NCBI GenBank assembly: GCA_964589415.1
Contig: CAZPRQ010000044.1
Location: 1 to 10,103 of the forward strand
Length of the DNA stretch: 10,103 nt
Reading direction: 5' to 3'
Source: CAZPRQ01 sp964589415
Lineage (GTDB): Bacteria; Patescibacteriota; Doudnabacteria; UBA920
This document shows, piece after piece, positions 1-5,269 of this stretch. Each line of letters starts with the position of its first letter. The stretch's first letter is position 1. Under the pieces are notes generated by a model, which worked only from the letters and a program-made list of their open reading frames with translations, did no database searches and was not told where the DNA came from. The position numbers and the translations under genes are program-made.

Positions 1-2
1 GG

Positions 3-56
3 GTATCTAAGTTGCTTTCAGTAAAACTTGATCAAGCTAAGGAATTTGCCAAATAG
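3..56 (+). CDS. C-terminal end of an unidentified upstream gene (partial)
   Basis: An open frame enters from the left edge and ends at TAG (54-56). It gives 17 residues, VSKLLSVKLDQAKEFAK, a lysine-rich amphipathic stretch that would suit a protein C-terminus. It is too short to identify. In many bacteria ffh lies before rpsP, but this tail does not look like the methionine-rich end of Ffh, so I give no name. A strong promoter starts about 37 bp downstream, so this gene is probably not co-transcribed with rpsP alone. The frame could also be open by chance. Confidence 0.3.
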   Translation, partial: VSKLLSVKLDQAKEFAK

Positions 57-92
57 CCTTATAAACACCATTGTTTGTTTGTACTGCTAAAA

Positions 93-121
93 TTGACACG
101 CCCGCGTGGCTGTGGTAATAT
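93..121 (+). promoter_or_regulatory. sigma-70 promoter for rpsP
   Basis: A perfect -35 box TTGACA (93-98) is followed by a 17-nt spacer and the -10 box TAATAT (116-121). A TG dinucleotide at 113-114 gives an extended -10. Transcription would begin near 128, leaving a leader of about 90 nt before the rpsP start at 220. The box match and optimal spacing are read directly; activity is inferred. Confidence 0.65.
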
Positions 122-219
122 ATTTTCACGCTCGTTTGGTGGGCTGTTAAATCTTGAGTTTGCTGCTTAGAGATTTTAGCCATACCAAAAATTATTTAAC
201 TTCCTATTTTTATAACAAC

Positions 220-588
220 ATGTTAATTATTCGTCTCCAGCGAACCGGTAAGAGAAACCAGGCAGATTTTAGGATAGTCCTAGCTGAAAAAGAATCTCAT
301 GTCAGTAAAAAAGTTACTGAAATTTTGGGCGCTTATAATCCCAGAAAAAAGACTTTTATGGTTAAGGAAGAACGTTTGAAGTATTGGCTTTCCACTCGTG
401 TTACGGCTTCCCCAACTATGCATAATTTATTGGTGGAAAAAGGCCTTATAAAGTCTCCTAAGGTAAAAGCATTTAAGGTTCCTAAAAAGCAGGTTGAACC
501 CACTACTGCACCGGCGGCCGTTGTAGAGAAACAGGCCGTTGTAGAGCAGCAGCCGACCGAGGGTTCAGTTTCTGAAGCTGCCGTTTAA
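220..588 (+). CDS. rpsP: 30S ribosomal protein bS16
   Basis: bS16 binds 16S rRNA and helps assemble the 5'/central part of the 30S subunit. The start at ATG 220 gives MLIIRLQRTGKRNQADFRIV, the typical bS16 N-terminus, followed by the conserved LGAYNPR segment (about residues 37-43) and the LKYWLS..ASPTMHNLL helix region. An in-frame TTG at 154 would add 22 residues unlike the family, so I reject it. The core of about 80 residues is followed by a tail of roughly 40 residues rich in Ala, Val, Gln, Glu and Pro, longer than in most bacteria and probably disordered. There is no Shine-Dalgarno sequence before the start. The gene has its own promoter upstream and a strong terminator directly downstream, so it is probably transcribed alone. 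Confidence 0.95.
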   Translation: MLIIRLQRTGKRNQADFRIVLAEKESHVSKKVTEILGAYNPRKKTFMVKEERLKYWLSTRVTASPTMHNLLVEKGLIKSPKVKAFKVPKKQVEPTTAPAAVVEKQAVVEQQPTEGSVSEAAV

Positions 589-600
589 GTTTAATTTTTT

Positions 601-643
601 AACCGTCCCTGTCGCTTGCCAAAGCCTGGGACGGTTTTAGTTT
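601..643 (+). terminator. intrinsic terminator after rpsP
   Basis: A perfect 9-bp stem AACCGTCCC (601-609) / GGGACGGTT (628-636) encloses an 18-nt loop that can itself pair GCTT (614-617) with AAGC (622-625). It is followed by the U-rich tract TTTTAGTTTT. It begins 12 nt after the rpsP stop codon and separates rpsP from khpA. Confidence 0.85.
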
Positions 644-657
644 TCCCCAAAGCCGGT

Positions 658-685
658 TTGACAGTAGGTGGAAATAAGTTATAAT
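658..685 (+). promoter_or_regulatory. sigma-70 promoter for khpA
   Basis: TTGACA (658-663), a 16-nt spacer and TATAAT (680-685) are both perfect consensus boxes. The promoter sits just after the rpsP terminator, so khpA has an independent transcript starting near 692. Activity is inferred from the sequence. Confidence 0.7.
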
Positions 686-759
686 GTGGTCAAGATAGCA
701 TTAGCTGCAAAAAGGTCGAAGCTCAATAATTGCCGCTATCGGAAAAATCTAGAACGACT

Positions 760-1104
760 ATGGCAATGGAACAAGACCAGGAGTTCGTAGAATTTGTAGT
801 CAAGTCTTTGGTAGATCATCCGCAGGATGTTCGAACTGAACGCGTGGTTGATGAAATGGGAGTACTTATAACTCTCCACCTCAGCCCCGAGGATATGGGT
901 CAGGTTATTGGACGACAAGGCCAGACTGCCAAGGCTATTCGCACACTGCTTCGTGTAGTGGGTGCAAAGCATAAGGCCCGCGTTAACCTAAAGATATATG
1001 AGCCGGAAGGTTCTCATCGCGGTCCGCGCGGTGGTATGCACCAGGAAACTGGGCCTGCCCCTGTGGGTGAAGCCAGCGATTCGATTGATGACTTCAAGCT
1101 TTAA
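760..1104 (+). CDS. khpA: KH-domain RNA-binding protein KhpA
   Basis: KhpA is a single-KH RNA chaperone that in other bacteria works with KhpB/Jag in RNA regulation and cell-shape control. The frame shows the family pattern: EFVVKSLVDHP near the N-terminus, then LSPEDMGQVIGRQGQTAKAI with the GxxG loop GRQG that grips nucleic acid, and the closing strand VNLKIYEPE. The core matches the usual length of about 76 residues. It is followed by a glycine-, arginine- and acid-containing tail of about 30 residues ending IDDFKL. The start is uncertain: ATG 760 or ATG 766 fits the family best, while TTG 730 would add ten unrelated residues. The gene lies between its own promoter and terminator in the usual rpsP-trmD neighbourhood. 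Confidence 0.9.
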   Translation: MAMEQDQEFVEFVVKSLVDHPQDVRTERVVDEMGVLITLHLSPEDMGQVIGRQGQTAKAIRTLLRVVGAKHKARVNLKIYEPEGSHRGPRGGMHQETGPAPVGEASDSIDDFKL

Positions 1105-1118
1105 TCGTTTGTACAATG

Positions 1119-1166
1119 AATAACCTCACTTTCTTCGGTCGTGTGCCGTTAGTGGGGTTATTTTTT
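1119..1166 (+). terminator. intrinsic terminator after khpA
   Basis: A 12-bp stem AATAACCTCACT (1119-1130) / AGTGGGGTTATT (1151-1162) with one G-U pair runs into a T tract. The 20-nt loop contains a second small pairing, CGG (1136-1138) with CCG (1146-1148). It separates khpA from trmD. Confidence 0.87.
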
Positions 1167-1173
1167 ACTAAAG

Positions 1174-1259
1174 TTTCTACTAAATACGAAAAACACTAAA
1201 CTACTAAAGCGATGGTAATTAGATTTAGTAGATTAGTATCCTTTAGTATTTAGTAGAAA
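1174..1259. repeat. long imperfect hairpin of TACTAAA/TTTAGTA repeats before trmD
   Basis: The outer arms TTTCTACTAAATAC (1174-1187) and GTATTTAGTAGAAA (1246-1259) are perfect reverse complements. The inner arms ACTAAACTACTAAA (1195-1208) and TTTAGTAGATTAGT (1224-1237) pair with one mismatch. The structure ends six bases before the trmD ATG and fills almost the whole spacer after the khpA terminator. The 13-mer CTTTAGTATTTAG (1241-1253) recurs at 10021-10033, so this looks like a dispersed intergenic repeat. It could also affect trmD translation by holding the start region in structure. Confidence 0.75.
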
Positions 1260-1265
1260 AACTTT

Positions 1266-2039
1266 ATGAATAAACCTAAAAAAATCACGATTAAAATAAT
1301 TACGCTGTTTCCTGAATTTATAAATTCGTTTACGGAAGCTTTTGGTATTGTTAAGCGCGCTATAAAACTGAAATTGTTGGATATTAAAGCTGTTAATTTA
1401 CGCAAGTTTGGTTTGGGGGACAGGCAAGTGGTAGATGACAGGCCGTATGGTGGAGGGGTGGGGATGGTACTCCGGCCAGACGTATTGTTAAAAGCAATAC
1501 TATCCGTAAATCCTAAATCCCAAGCACAAAATCCCAAACAAATCCTAAATCCAAAAATCCAAAAATCCAAAACTCGGATAATTCTATTAACTCCCCAAGG
1601 TAAAAAGTTTGATCAGAAAACGGCGCAGCGGTTATGCAAATACGACAATTTGATTTTGGTTTGCGGCAGGTATGAGGGGTTTGATGAAAGAATAAGAGGA
1701 TTTGTAGATGAAGAAATTTCCGTCGGCGATTATGTGCTTATGGGCGGGGAGTTGCCGGCTCTTATTATAAGCGAGGCGGTTATGCGCCTTAGACCGGGCA
1801 TATTGGGTAAAGACGAATCTTCGGTCGGGGAATCGTTTTCTGAAAATACGCTGGAATATCCCCAGTACACCAAGCCGGAGATAATGCAATTTAAAGATTT
1901 TAAATTTAAAAATAGAAAATTAAGGGTGCCGAAGGTTTTGCTTACAGGACACCACAAGAACATCAGTGAATGGAGAAATAAGGAAGCGGTGAAGCGGACA
2001 AAAAGACGAAGGCCAGACTTATTAAAAAATGAAATATGA
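1266..2039 (+). CDS. trmD: tRNA (guanine37-N1)-methyltransferase TrmD
   Basis: TrmD methylates N1 of G37 next to the anticodon using SAM and prevents +1 frameshifting. Family landmarks appear in order: ITLFPEF (12-18), PYGGGVGMVLRPDVL (60-74), LVCGRYEGFDERI (131-143), the trefoil-knot SAM site EISVGDYVLMGGELPA (150-165), LEYPQYTKPE (196-205), and VPKVLLTGHH..ISEWR (221-237). Length is 257 aa, normal for the family. Two oddities: residues 80-103 are a low-complexity insertion rich in Asn, Pro, Lys and Gln encoded by an AATCC-type repeat, and the position equivalent to the catalytic aspartate (D169 in E. coli/H. influenzae numbering) is Glu189. The start at ATG 1266 fits the family and has no Shine-Dalgarno sequence. 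trmD leads a run trmD-rluD-rplS; rimM is missing from its usual upstream place. Confidence 0.97.
   Translation: MNKPKKITIKIITLFPEFINSFTEAFGIVKRAIKLKLLDIKAVNLRKFGLGDRQVVDDRPYGGGVGMVLRPDVLLKAILSVNPKSQAQNPKQILNPKIQKSKTRIILLTPQGKKFDQKTAQRLCKYDNLILVCGRYEGFDERIRGFVDEEISVGDYVLMGGELPALIISEAVMRLRPGILGKDESSVGESFSENTLEYPQYTKPEIMQFKDFKFKNRKLRVPKVLLTGHHKNISEWRNKEAVKRTKRRRPDLLKNEI
1507..1574. repeat. AATCC(T/C/A)AAA low-complexity repeat inside trmD
   Basis: At least six imperfect copies of AATCCNAAA follow each other here (for example AAATCCTAAATCCCAA, then CCAAAAATCCAAAAATCC). In frame they encode Asn-Pro-Lys, Ile-Gln-Lys and similar triplets at TrmD residues 81-103. Compared with TrmD of other bacteria as I remember it, this loop between PDVL and RIILL is about 14 residues longer. 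The length stays in frame, so trmD remains intact. Confidence 0.7.
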
Positions 2040-2079
2040 AGCATGAATTACGTGGCAATCTTTTTTATATACAGAATGT

Positions 2080-3039
2080 ATGAAATTAAAAGTTGAAGAA
2101 TTAAAAACCAGACTCGACAAGTATCTTGCCGAGCAGTTGAAAGATATATCGAGATCGCAAATCCAGCGAGATATAGAGGCGGGGAGTGTTTTGGTTAATG
2201 GCCGGAAAGTTTTAGAAAGTAAATTTGTCGTAAGAAGCCAGGATAAAATTGAGTACCATCCGTCAACAAAAGAGAGCACAAAAAGTGCGGCTGCACAAAT
2301 TGTGCTTAAGGTACTTTATGATAATCACGGATTGTTAATTATAGATAAGCCCGCGGGCCTTACCGTGCATCCGGGCGCGGGGTTTAAGGGAGAAACTTTA
2401 GCATCGGCCCTGCTTTATCAGTTCAGAGATATTAAACTAGTGGGCGAGGAAGGCCGATCCGGGATTGTGCACCGTTTGGATAAAGATACCAGCGGTGTAA
2501 TTTTAGTAGCCAAAACTCAGGAGATGTATGAGTATTTAAAAGATGCTTTTGCGGACAGAAAAGTTAAAAAAGAATATATTGCCTTAGTCTCTGGTAAAGT
2601 CGAGAGGTCTTATGGATTTATAGAAACGCCAATCGGTAGGAGTAAAACGGATTTTAGGAAATATGACACAAGAAATATTATTGAACCCAAAGAATCGGTA
2701 ACAGAATATAAAGTCTTGGAATATTTGAACAATCCGGACGCTTCTTTAAACAAAGCCAGTCATCTTGACTGCTACACTTTAATTATGGTAAGATTACACA
2801 CAGGCAGGACGCATCAAATACGCGTCCATATGAAATCTTTAGGACATCCGCTTGTGGGCGATGAGTTATATGGTTTAAAAAAGGCCGGACTTCCGGCTCT
2901 AAACCGACAATTCCTCCATGCCAGGAAAATAGAAGTCCGCTTGCCTAATGGGACATGGATAGAAGCGGAAAGTGAACTGCCTCAGGATTTAAAAAAAGTC
3001 CTTGTCGAATTAGGCAGTAAACGTTTAGCTCAAATATAA
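2080..3039 (+). CDS. rluD: RluD-type 23S rRNA pseudouridine synthase
   Basis: This enzyme of the RluA/RluC/RluD family converts uridines to pseudouridine, most likely in 23S rRNA. An N-terminal S4 RNA-binding domain spans about residues 8-55 (TRLDKYLAEQL...SRSQIQRDIEAGSVLVNG). The catalytic domain holds LLIIDKPAGLTVHPG (85-99), the active-site signature GIVHRLDKDTSG (128-139) with catalytic Asp134, and the C-terminal TGRTHQIRVHMKSLGHPLVGDELYG. At 319 aa the length matches RluD. The exact target cannot be read from sequence, and RluA-family paralogues share these motifs. It begins 40 nt after trmD and ends 20 nt before rplS, which suggests co-transcription. The ATG at 2080 places the S4 domain at the usual distance from the N-terminus; no Shine-Dalgarno sequence is visible. 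Confidence 0.93.
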   Translation: MKLKVEELKTRLDKYLAEQLKDISRSQIQRDIEAGSVLVNGRKVLESKFVVRSQDKIEYHPSTKESTKSAAAQIVLKVLYDNHGLLIIDKPAGLTVHPGAGFKGETLASALLYQFRDIKLVGEEGRSGIVHRLDKDTSGVILVAKTQEMYEYLKDAFADRKVKKEYIALVSGKVERSYGFIETPIGRSKTDFRKYDTRNIIEPKESVTEYKVLEYLNNPDASLNKASHLDCYTLIMVRLHTGRTHQIRVHMKSLGHPLVGDELYGLKKAGLPALNRQFLHARKIEVRLPNGTWIEAESELPQDLKKVLVELGSKRLAQI

Positions 3040-3059
3040 TAATTTTTATTTAATTTTTT

Positions 3060-3446
3060 ATGGCGTATATTAAAAATATTTCTTCAGCCCAGGTTCGGGA
3101 ATTAACATCCATAAAGCCTGGCAGTACAGTCCGAGTGCACCAGAAAATTGTGGAAATAAACAAAGACCCCAAAAGTGGTAAAGAAACCCGCAAGGAACGC
3201 GTTCAGGTTTTTGAAGGCCTAATTATTGCGAAAAAAGGCGGTAACGGAGTAAATGCTACATTTACGGTGCGCAAAATTACTTCCGGTGTAGGCGTAGAGC
3301 GCATTTACCCTATTCATTCTCCTAACATAGAAAGAGTTGAGGTTGTCCGTTCGGCAGATGTTAGAAAGGCCAAACTCTACTATGTCCGCGGTAGGCAAGA
3401 CAATACTCCCCGTGCGCGAAAAGCTCCCGCAAAAAGCAAAAAATAG
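3060..3446 (+). CDS. rplS: 50S ribosomal protein bL19
   Basis: bL19 sits at the interface of the two ribosomal subunits. The protein shows the conserved PGSTVRVHQKI, RVQVFEGLIIAKKGGN, FTVRKITSGVGVERIYPIHSPNIERVEV and VRKAKLYYVRGR segments in the right order. The 128 residues include a short basic, proline- and alanine-rich tail (TPRARKAPAKSKK). rplS is the last gene of the trmD-rluD-rplS run and is followed at once by an intrinsic terminator. The start at ATG 3060 is the family start; the 20-nt AT-rich gap to rluD has no Shine-Dalgarno sequence. Confidence 0.97.
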   Translation: MAYIKNISSAQVRELTSIKPGSTVRVHQKIVEINKDPKSGKETRKERVQVFEGLIIAKKGGNGVNATFTVRKITSGVGVERIYPIHSPNIERVEVVRSADVRKAKLYYVRGRQDNTPRARKAPAKSKK

Positions 3447-3460
3447 TTAATTGAATTTTA

Positions 3461-3489
3461 AAAATCTCCTTTCATAGGAGATTTTTTGT
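3461..3489 (+). terminator. intrinsic terminator after rplS
   Basis: A perfect 10-bp stem AAAATCTCCT (3461-3470) / AGGAGATTTT (3476-3485) with a 5-nt loop runs into TTTTTTG. It lies 14 nt after the rplS stop and closes the trmD-rluD-rplS unit. Confidence 0.9.
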
Positions 3490-3509
3490 TTACCCAGGGC
3501 TTAAGTTTT

Positions 3510-3548
3510 ACAAGGGGAATCCTCGCGCGGCGCGAGGATTCCCCTTGT
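3510..3548. repeat. REP-like palindrome, copy 1 (perfect)
   Basis: ACAAGGGGAATCCTCGCG (3510-3527) and its exact reverse complement (3531-3548) flank a CGG centre, making an 18-bp perfect stem. It lies between the convergent rplS (+) and the 182-aa gene (-). Further copies are at 4561-4597 and 5226-5264, with a decayed one at 4131-4174. No clear T tract follows on either side, so a dispersed palindromic element is more likely than a dedicated terminator, though it could block transcripts from both sides. Confidence 0.88.
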
Positions 3549-3564
3549 TTAGATTATAAAATTT

Positions 3565-4113
3565 TTAATTCACGGTCGCGTCATCTGGTAATATGTCAGA
3601 AAAGAATACTTCAATACTTGACCTTAAAGAATTGCGAATTGTTGTTTTGGACTCGCCTTGTAACTTGGCATTTATGGATGCTATATTTCCTTGTCTTTCC
3701 GGTTCTGTTAAGGTTGCATCTTTCCAGTTATCTGGATTTGAAAGCAATTTTATGTCATTCTTCAGGGCGTTAACTGTTTCATCGCCATAAGGTATAATCT
3801 CCGGCAGCGAATTCCAGAATTCATTATCATTTACTAAATTTGAAACTGAGTGTATAAATTGAGAGTAGAAAGTATTAAAAGCCTCATCTGTTTGGATATG
3901 GTTTGCCATTCCTGCGGCAGCTTCCTTAATCTTTTCAATATTCTTTTGGGCTGAAACCGGTATTGTACAGTCCAGTGTTTTTACCCGGTGTAAAAAGGTA
4001 TCTACAGATTCAATAGCTGAACGAGGGTCAATACCCATTTTTATTTCAGGAATTTTGGGGACTATCCCGAAACGTGACTCTACCATACCATATTGTGATT
4101 TTATTGTAGGCAT
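3565..4113 (-). CDS. hypothetical protein, 182 aa
   Basis: I do not recognise this protein. It starts at ATG 4113 (MPTIKSQYGMVESRFGIVP) and ends at TAA 3565. It has no signal peptide, membrane segment or cysteine cluster (one Cys), and most of it looks alpha-helical and soluble, with charged helices such as AQKNIEKIKEAAAGMANHI and a C-terminal LRSSIEVFFSDILPDD. The length, the long single frame and its flanking by palindromes on both sides support a real gene. No Shine-Dalgarno sequence is visible; TATGATAAAT just upstream on the minus strand could be a -10 region. The 86-aa membrane protein gene lies upstream in the same direction, separated by a degenerate palindrome, so the two may or may not share a transcript. 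Confidence 0.65.
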   Translation of the reverse strand: MPTIKSQYGMVESRFGIVPKIPEIKMGIDPRSAIESVDTFLHRVKTLDCTIPVSAQKNIEKIKEAAAGMANHIQTDEAFNTFYSQFIHSVSNLVNDNEFWNSLPEIIPYGDETVNALKNDIKLLSNPDNWKDATLTEPERQGNIASINAKLQGESKTTIRNSLRSSIEVFFSDILPDDATVN

Positions 4114-4130
4114 ATATTGGTATTTATCAT

Positions 4131-4174
4131 AACAACGGAAAATCCTCTCGCGACGCAGGGATTTGTGCCGTGTT
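4131..4174. repeat. degenerate REP-like palindrome
   Basis: The sequence aligns loosely with the perfect copy at 3510-3548 (ACAACGGAAAATCCTC...CGCAGGGATTTG). It still folds: AAATCCT (4140-4146) pairs with GGGATTT (4158-4164) including one G-U, and CGG (4136-4138) with CCG (4168-4170). It sits between the two minus-strand genes and touches the stop codon of the upstream one. Similarity is partial, so its kinship with the other copies is inferred. Confidence 0.45.
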
Positions 4175-4433
4175 ATTTTAATTTATAAATTATAAAAGCT
4201 ATTAAATATAAAATTAGTAAAAAGCCAAATACAGAAAACATTAAACGGCCAACAACTTCGGAACAGAAAGTTACTACTTGCGCGCACATGACGCCCGGGG
4301 GACAAGATGAAGTGCAATTTCCCAAAACATTTCTTAAAAAACCAAATCTTGACATGTAAAAACCAAGTATTGAAAAAATAGCCAACAACGTTTCAATAAT
4401 AACAAAATTTTTTGTCGCGAATAGTTTATTCAT
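4173..4433 (-). CDS. small two-helix membrane protein with four-cysteine loop
   Basis: An 86-aa protein without a recognised family. Hydrophobic segments at about residues 9-27 (NFVIIETLLAIFSILGFYM) and 62-83 (VGRLMFSVFGFLLILYLIAFII) predict two membrane helices. Between them lies a loop of about 34 residues holding all four cysteines (C40, C44, C50, C57; CTSSCPPGVMC). The N-terminus (MNKLFATK) and C-terminus (YKLK) are basic, which puts both inside and the cysteine loop outside by the positive-inside rule. The spacing could suit disulfides or a metal site. The start at ATG 4433 has no Shine-Dalgarno sequence. The coding strand is AT-rich like its neighbours. It reads toward the 182-aa gene, with a degenerate palindrome at its stop. 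Confidence 0.6.
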   Translation of the reverse strand: MNKLFATKNFVIIETLLAIFSILGFYMSRFGFLRNVLGNCTSSCPPGVMCAQVVTFCSEVVGRLMFSVFGFLLILYLIAFIIYKLK

Positions 4434-4560
4434 AAGATCGGATTAAAAATATATTTTCTTGCTTGAGTTTGAAGCAGTAGGCGAGGAAAGCCTTCTTATT
4501 TTGGTGCTTTAAATATTATAATATTTCAAATATCAGACGGGCTAAAACTGTTCGAGATAG

Positions 4561-4597
4561 CAAGGGGAATCTTTGCGCTGCGCAAGGATTCCCCTTG
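4561..4597. repeat. REP-like palindrome, copy 2
   Basis: CAAGGGGAATCTTTGCG (4561-4577), centre CTG, and CGCAAGGATTCCCCTTG (4581-4597) form a 17-bp stem with a single G-U/T-G pair. Compared with copy 1 the tip changes from CCTCGCG to CTTTGCG with matching changes in the other arm except for one wobble, as if pairing were maintained. Confidence 0.85.
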
Positions 4598-4710
4598 TAT
4601 AGGAATGACGGACAGATTGGCTATTTACAAATGGGTCAAATAATTGTAGCATAATTAGCTGGCTTTAGTGGTGCTAAAGCTAAGTACAAGCAGTGTTTGA
4701 GATAAAAGAT

Positions 4711-4716
4711 AGGAGG
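4711..4716 (+). promoter_or_regulatory. strong Shine-Dalgarno sequence
   Basis: AGGAGG lies 5 nt before ATG 4722 and fixes the start of the 119-aa gene. It stands out because the other genes in the window have no, or only a weak, ribosome-binding site. Confidence 0.8.
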
Positions 4717-4721
4717 TTGGC

Positions 4722-5081
4722 ATGTTAATCACGCTGACGTTATCGGCACAGCAGTTGGGTAAGCTTCATGAAACCCTAGAGGCTCCCAGCAATTTTTGGC
4801 AATATACATGGAATGAGGGGAAATCCGGCGAGCGGAGAGCTTTCGTCCTGGTAGAGTCCTCACAAGGTACTGGAGCCCAGTGCTCCGGCAACACTGAGAA
4901 TGGCACTGAAGTGATTTCGGCGGTCGGGGTTTATGAGGTAACTCTCGAAATTTCTGAGACGGTATGGTCCGGAGGCAAGGAATATCCTTCCCCCATCGGT
5001 CAGTTGCTTGAGGTACTCAAGGCCATTGGTATATTTGACTTTAGCGGTATTGAGAAATACGTCTCTCCCGCAAAGCAGTAA
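4722..5081 (+). CDS. hypothetical protein, 119 aa
   Basis: I do not recognise this protein. It is small, acidic, soluble-looking and has no signal peptide or membrane helix. The N-terminal part (MLITLTLSAQQLGKLHETLE) suggests a strand then a helix. The middle is polar and glycine-rich (VLVESSQGTGAQCSGNTENG), and a strand-rich segment (VGVYEVTLEISETVW) and a C-terminal helix (IGQLLEVLKAIGIF) follow. The start is fixed by the AGGAGG sequence just upstream. The gene is less AT-rich than its neighbours and is framed by REP-like palindromes at 4561-4597 and 5226-5264, which together hint at separate ancestry. It stands alone, with a terminator-like hairpin about 80 nt downstream. Confidence 0.7.
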   Translation: MLITLTLSAQQLGKLHETLEAPSNFWQYTWNEGKSGERRAFVLVESSQGTGAQCSGNTENGTEVISAVGVYEVTLEISETVWSGGKEYPSPIGQLLEVLKAIGIFDFSGIEKYVSPAKQ

Positions 5082-5137
5082 ACATCACCCAAAGGAGGCA
5101 AAATTAAGCAGGAATACTGAATACAATTCGGCGCGGC

Positions 5138-5210
5138 GGGCAGAGTGCGATAATCTGCCCACCCTTCTAAGTTCATCTGACAATTGGTGAGTTTGGAAGG
5201 GTTTTTATTT
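5138..5210 (+). terminator. double hairpin with T tract after the 119-aa gene
   Basis: A first hairpin pairs GGGCAGA (5138-5144) with TCTGCCC (5154-5160). The second pairs ACCCTTC (5161-5167) with GAAGGGT (5196-5202) and runs straight into TTTTTATTTT. The large 28-nt loop makes the second stem weaker than the other terminators here, but position and T tract fit termination of the upstream gene. Confidence 0.6.
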
Positions 5211-5225
5211 TGGTTCATTGTAATA

Positions 5226-5264
5226 ACAAGGGGAATCTTTGCGCTGCGCAAGGATTCCACTTGT
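5226..5264. repeat. REP-like palindrome, copy 3
   Basis: ACAAGGGGAATCTTTGCG (5226-5243), centre CTG, and CGCAAGGATTCCACTTGT (5247-5264). It is almost identical to copy 2 but has one substitution (A at 5259 instead of C) that breaks a G-C pair. It lies between the convergent 119-aa gene (+) and sodA (-), just past the tandem sodA-end repeats. Confidence 0.85.
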
Positions 5265-5269
5265 TTAAA

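Larger units (their letters stand above)
4434..4721. other. divergent intergenic region
   Basis: These 288 bp lie between the minus-strand membrane gene and the plus-strand 119-aa gene, so promoters for both are expected, yet no good -35/-10 pair is evident. It holds a perfect 16-bp palindrome AAATATTATAATATTT (4511-4526), the REP-like copy at 4561-4597, and a hairpin GCTTTAG (4662-4668) / CTAAAGC (4674-4680) in what would be the leader of the plus-strand gene. CATAAT at 4650-4655 is a possible weak -10 box. No gene was found here. Confidence 0.5.

Noticed and set aside
154..219. Upstream TTG start for rpsP adding 22 residues
   Set aside because: The extra residues are unlike bS16, whereas ATG 220 gives the standard N-terminus.
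1250..1570. Open frame of 106 codons on the minus strand inside trmD
   Set aside because: It reads through the AATCC repeat (giving FWIFGFRICLGF-type sequence) and lies opposite a clear TrmD; it is a shadow frame.
3486..3790. Plus-strand open frames downstream of rplS
   Set aside because: They run through the terminator and palindrome, or lie opposite the 182-aa gene, and lack start signals.
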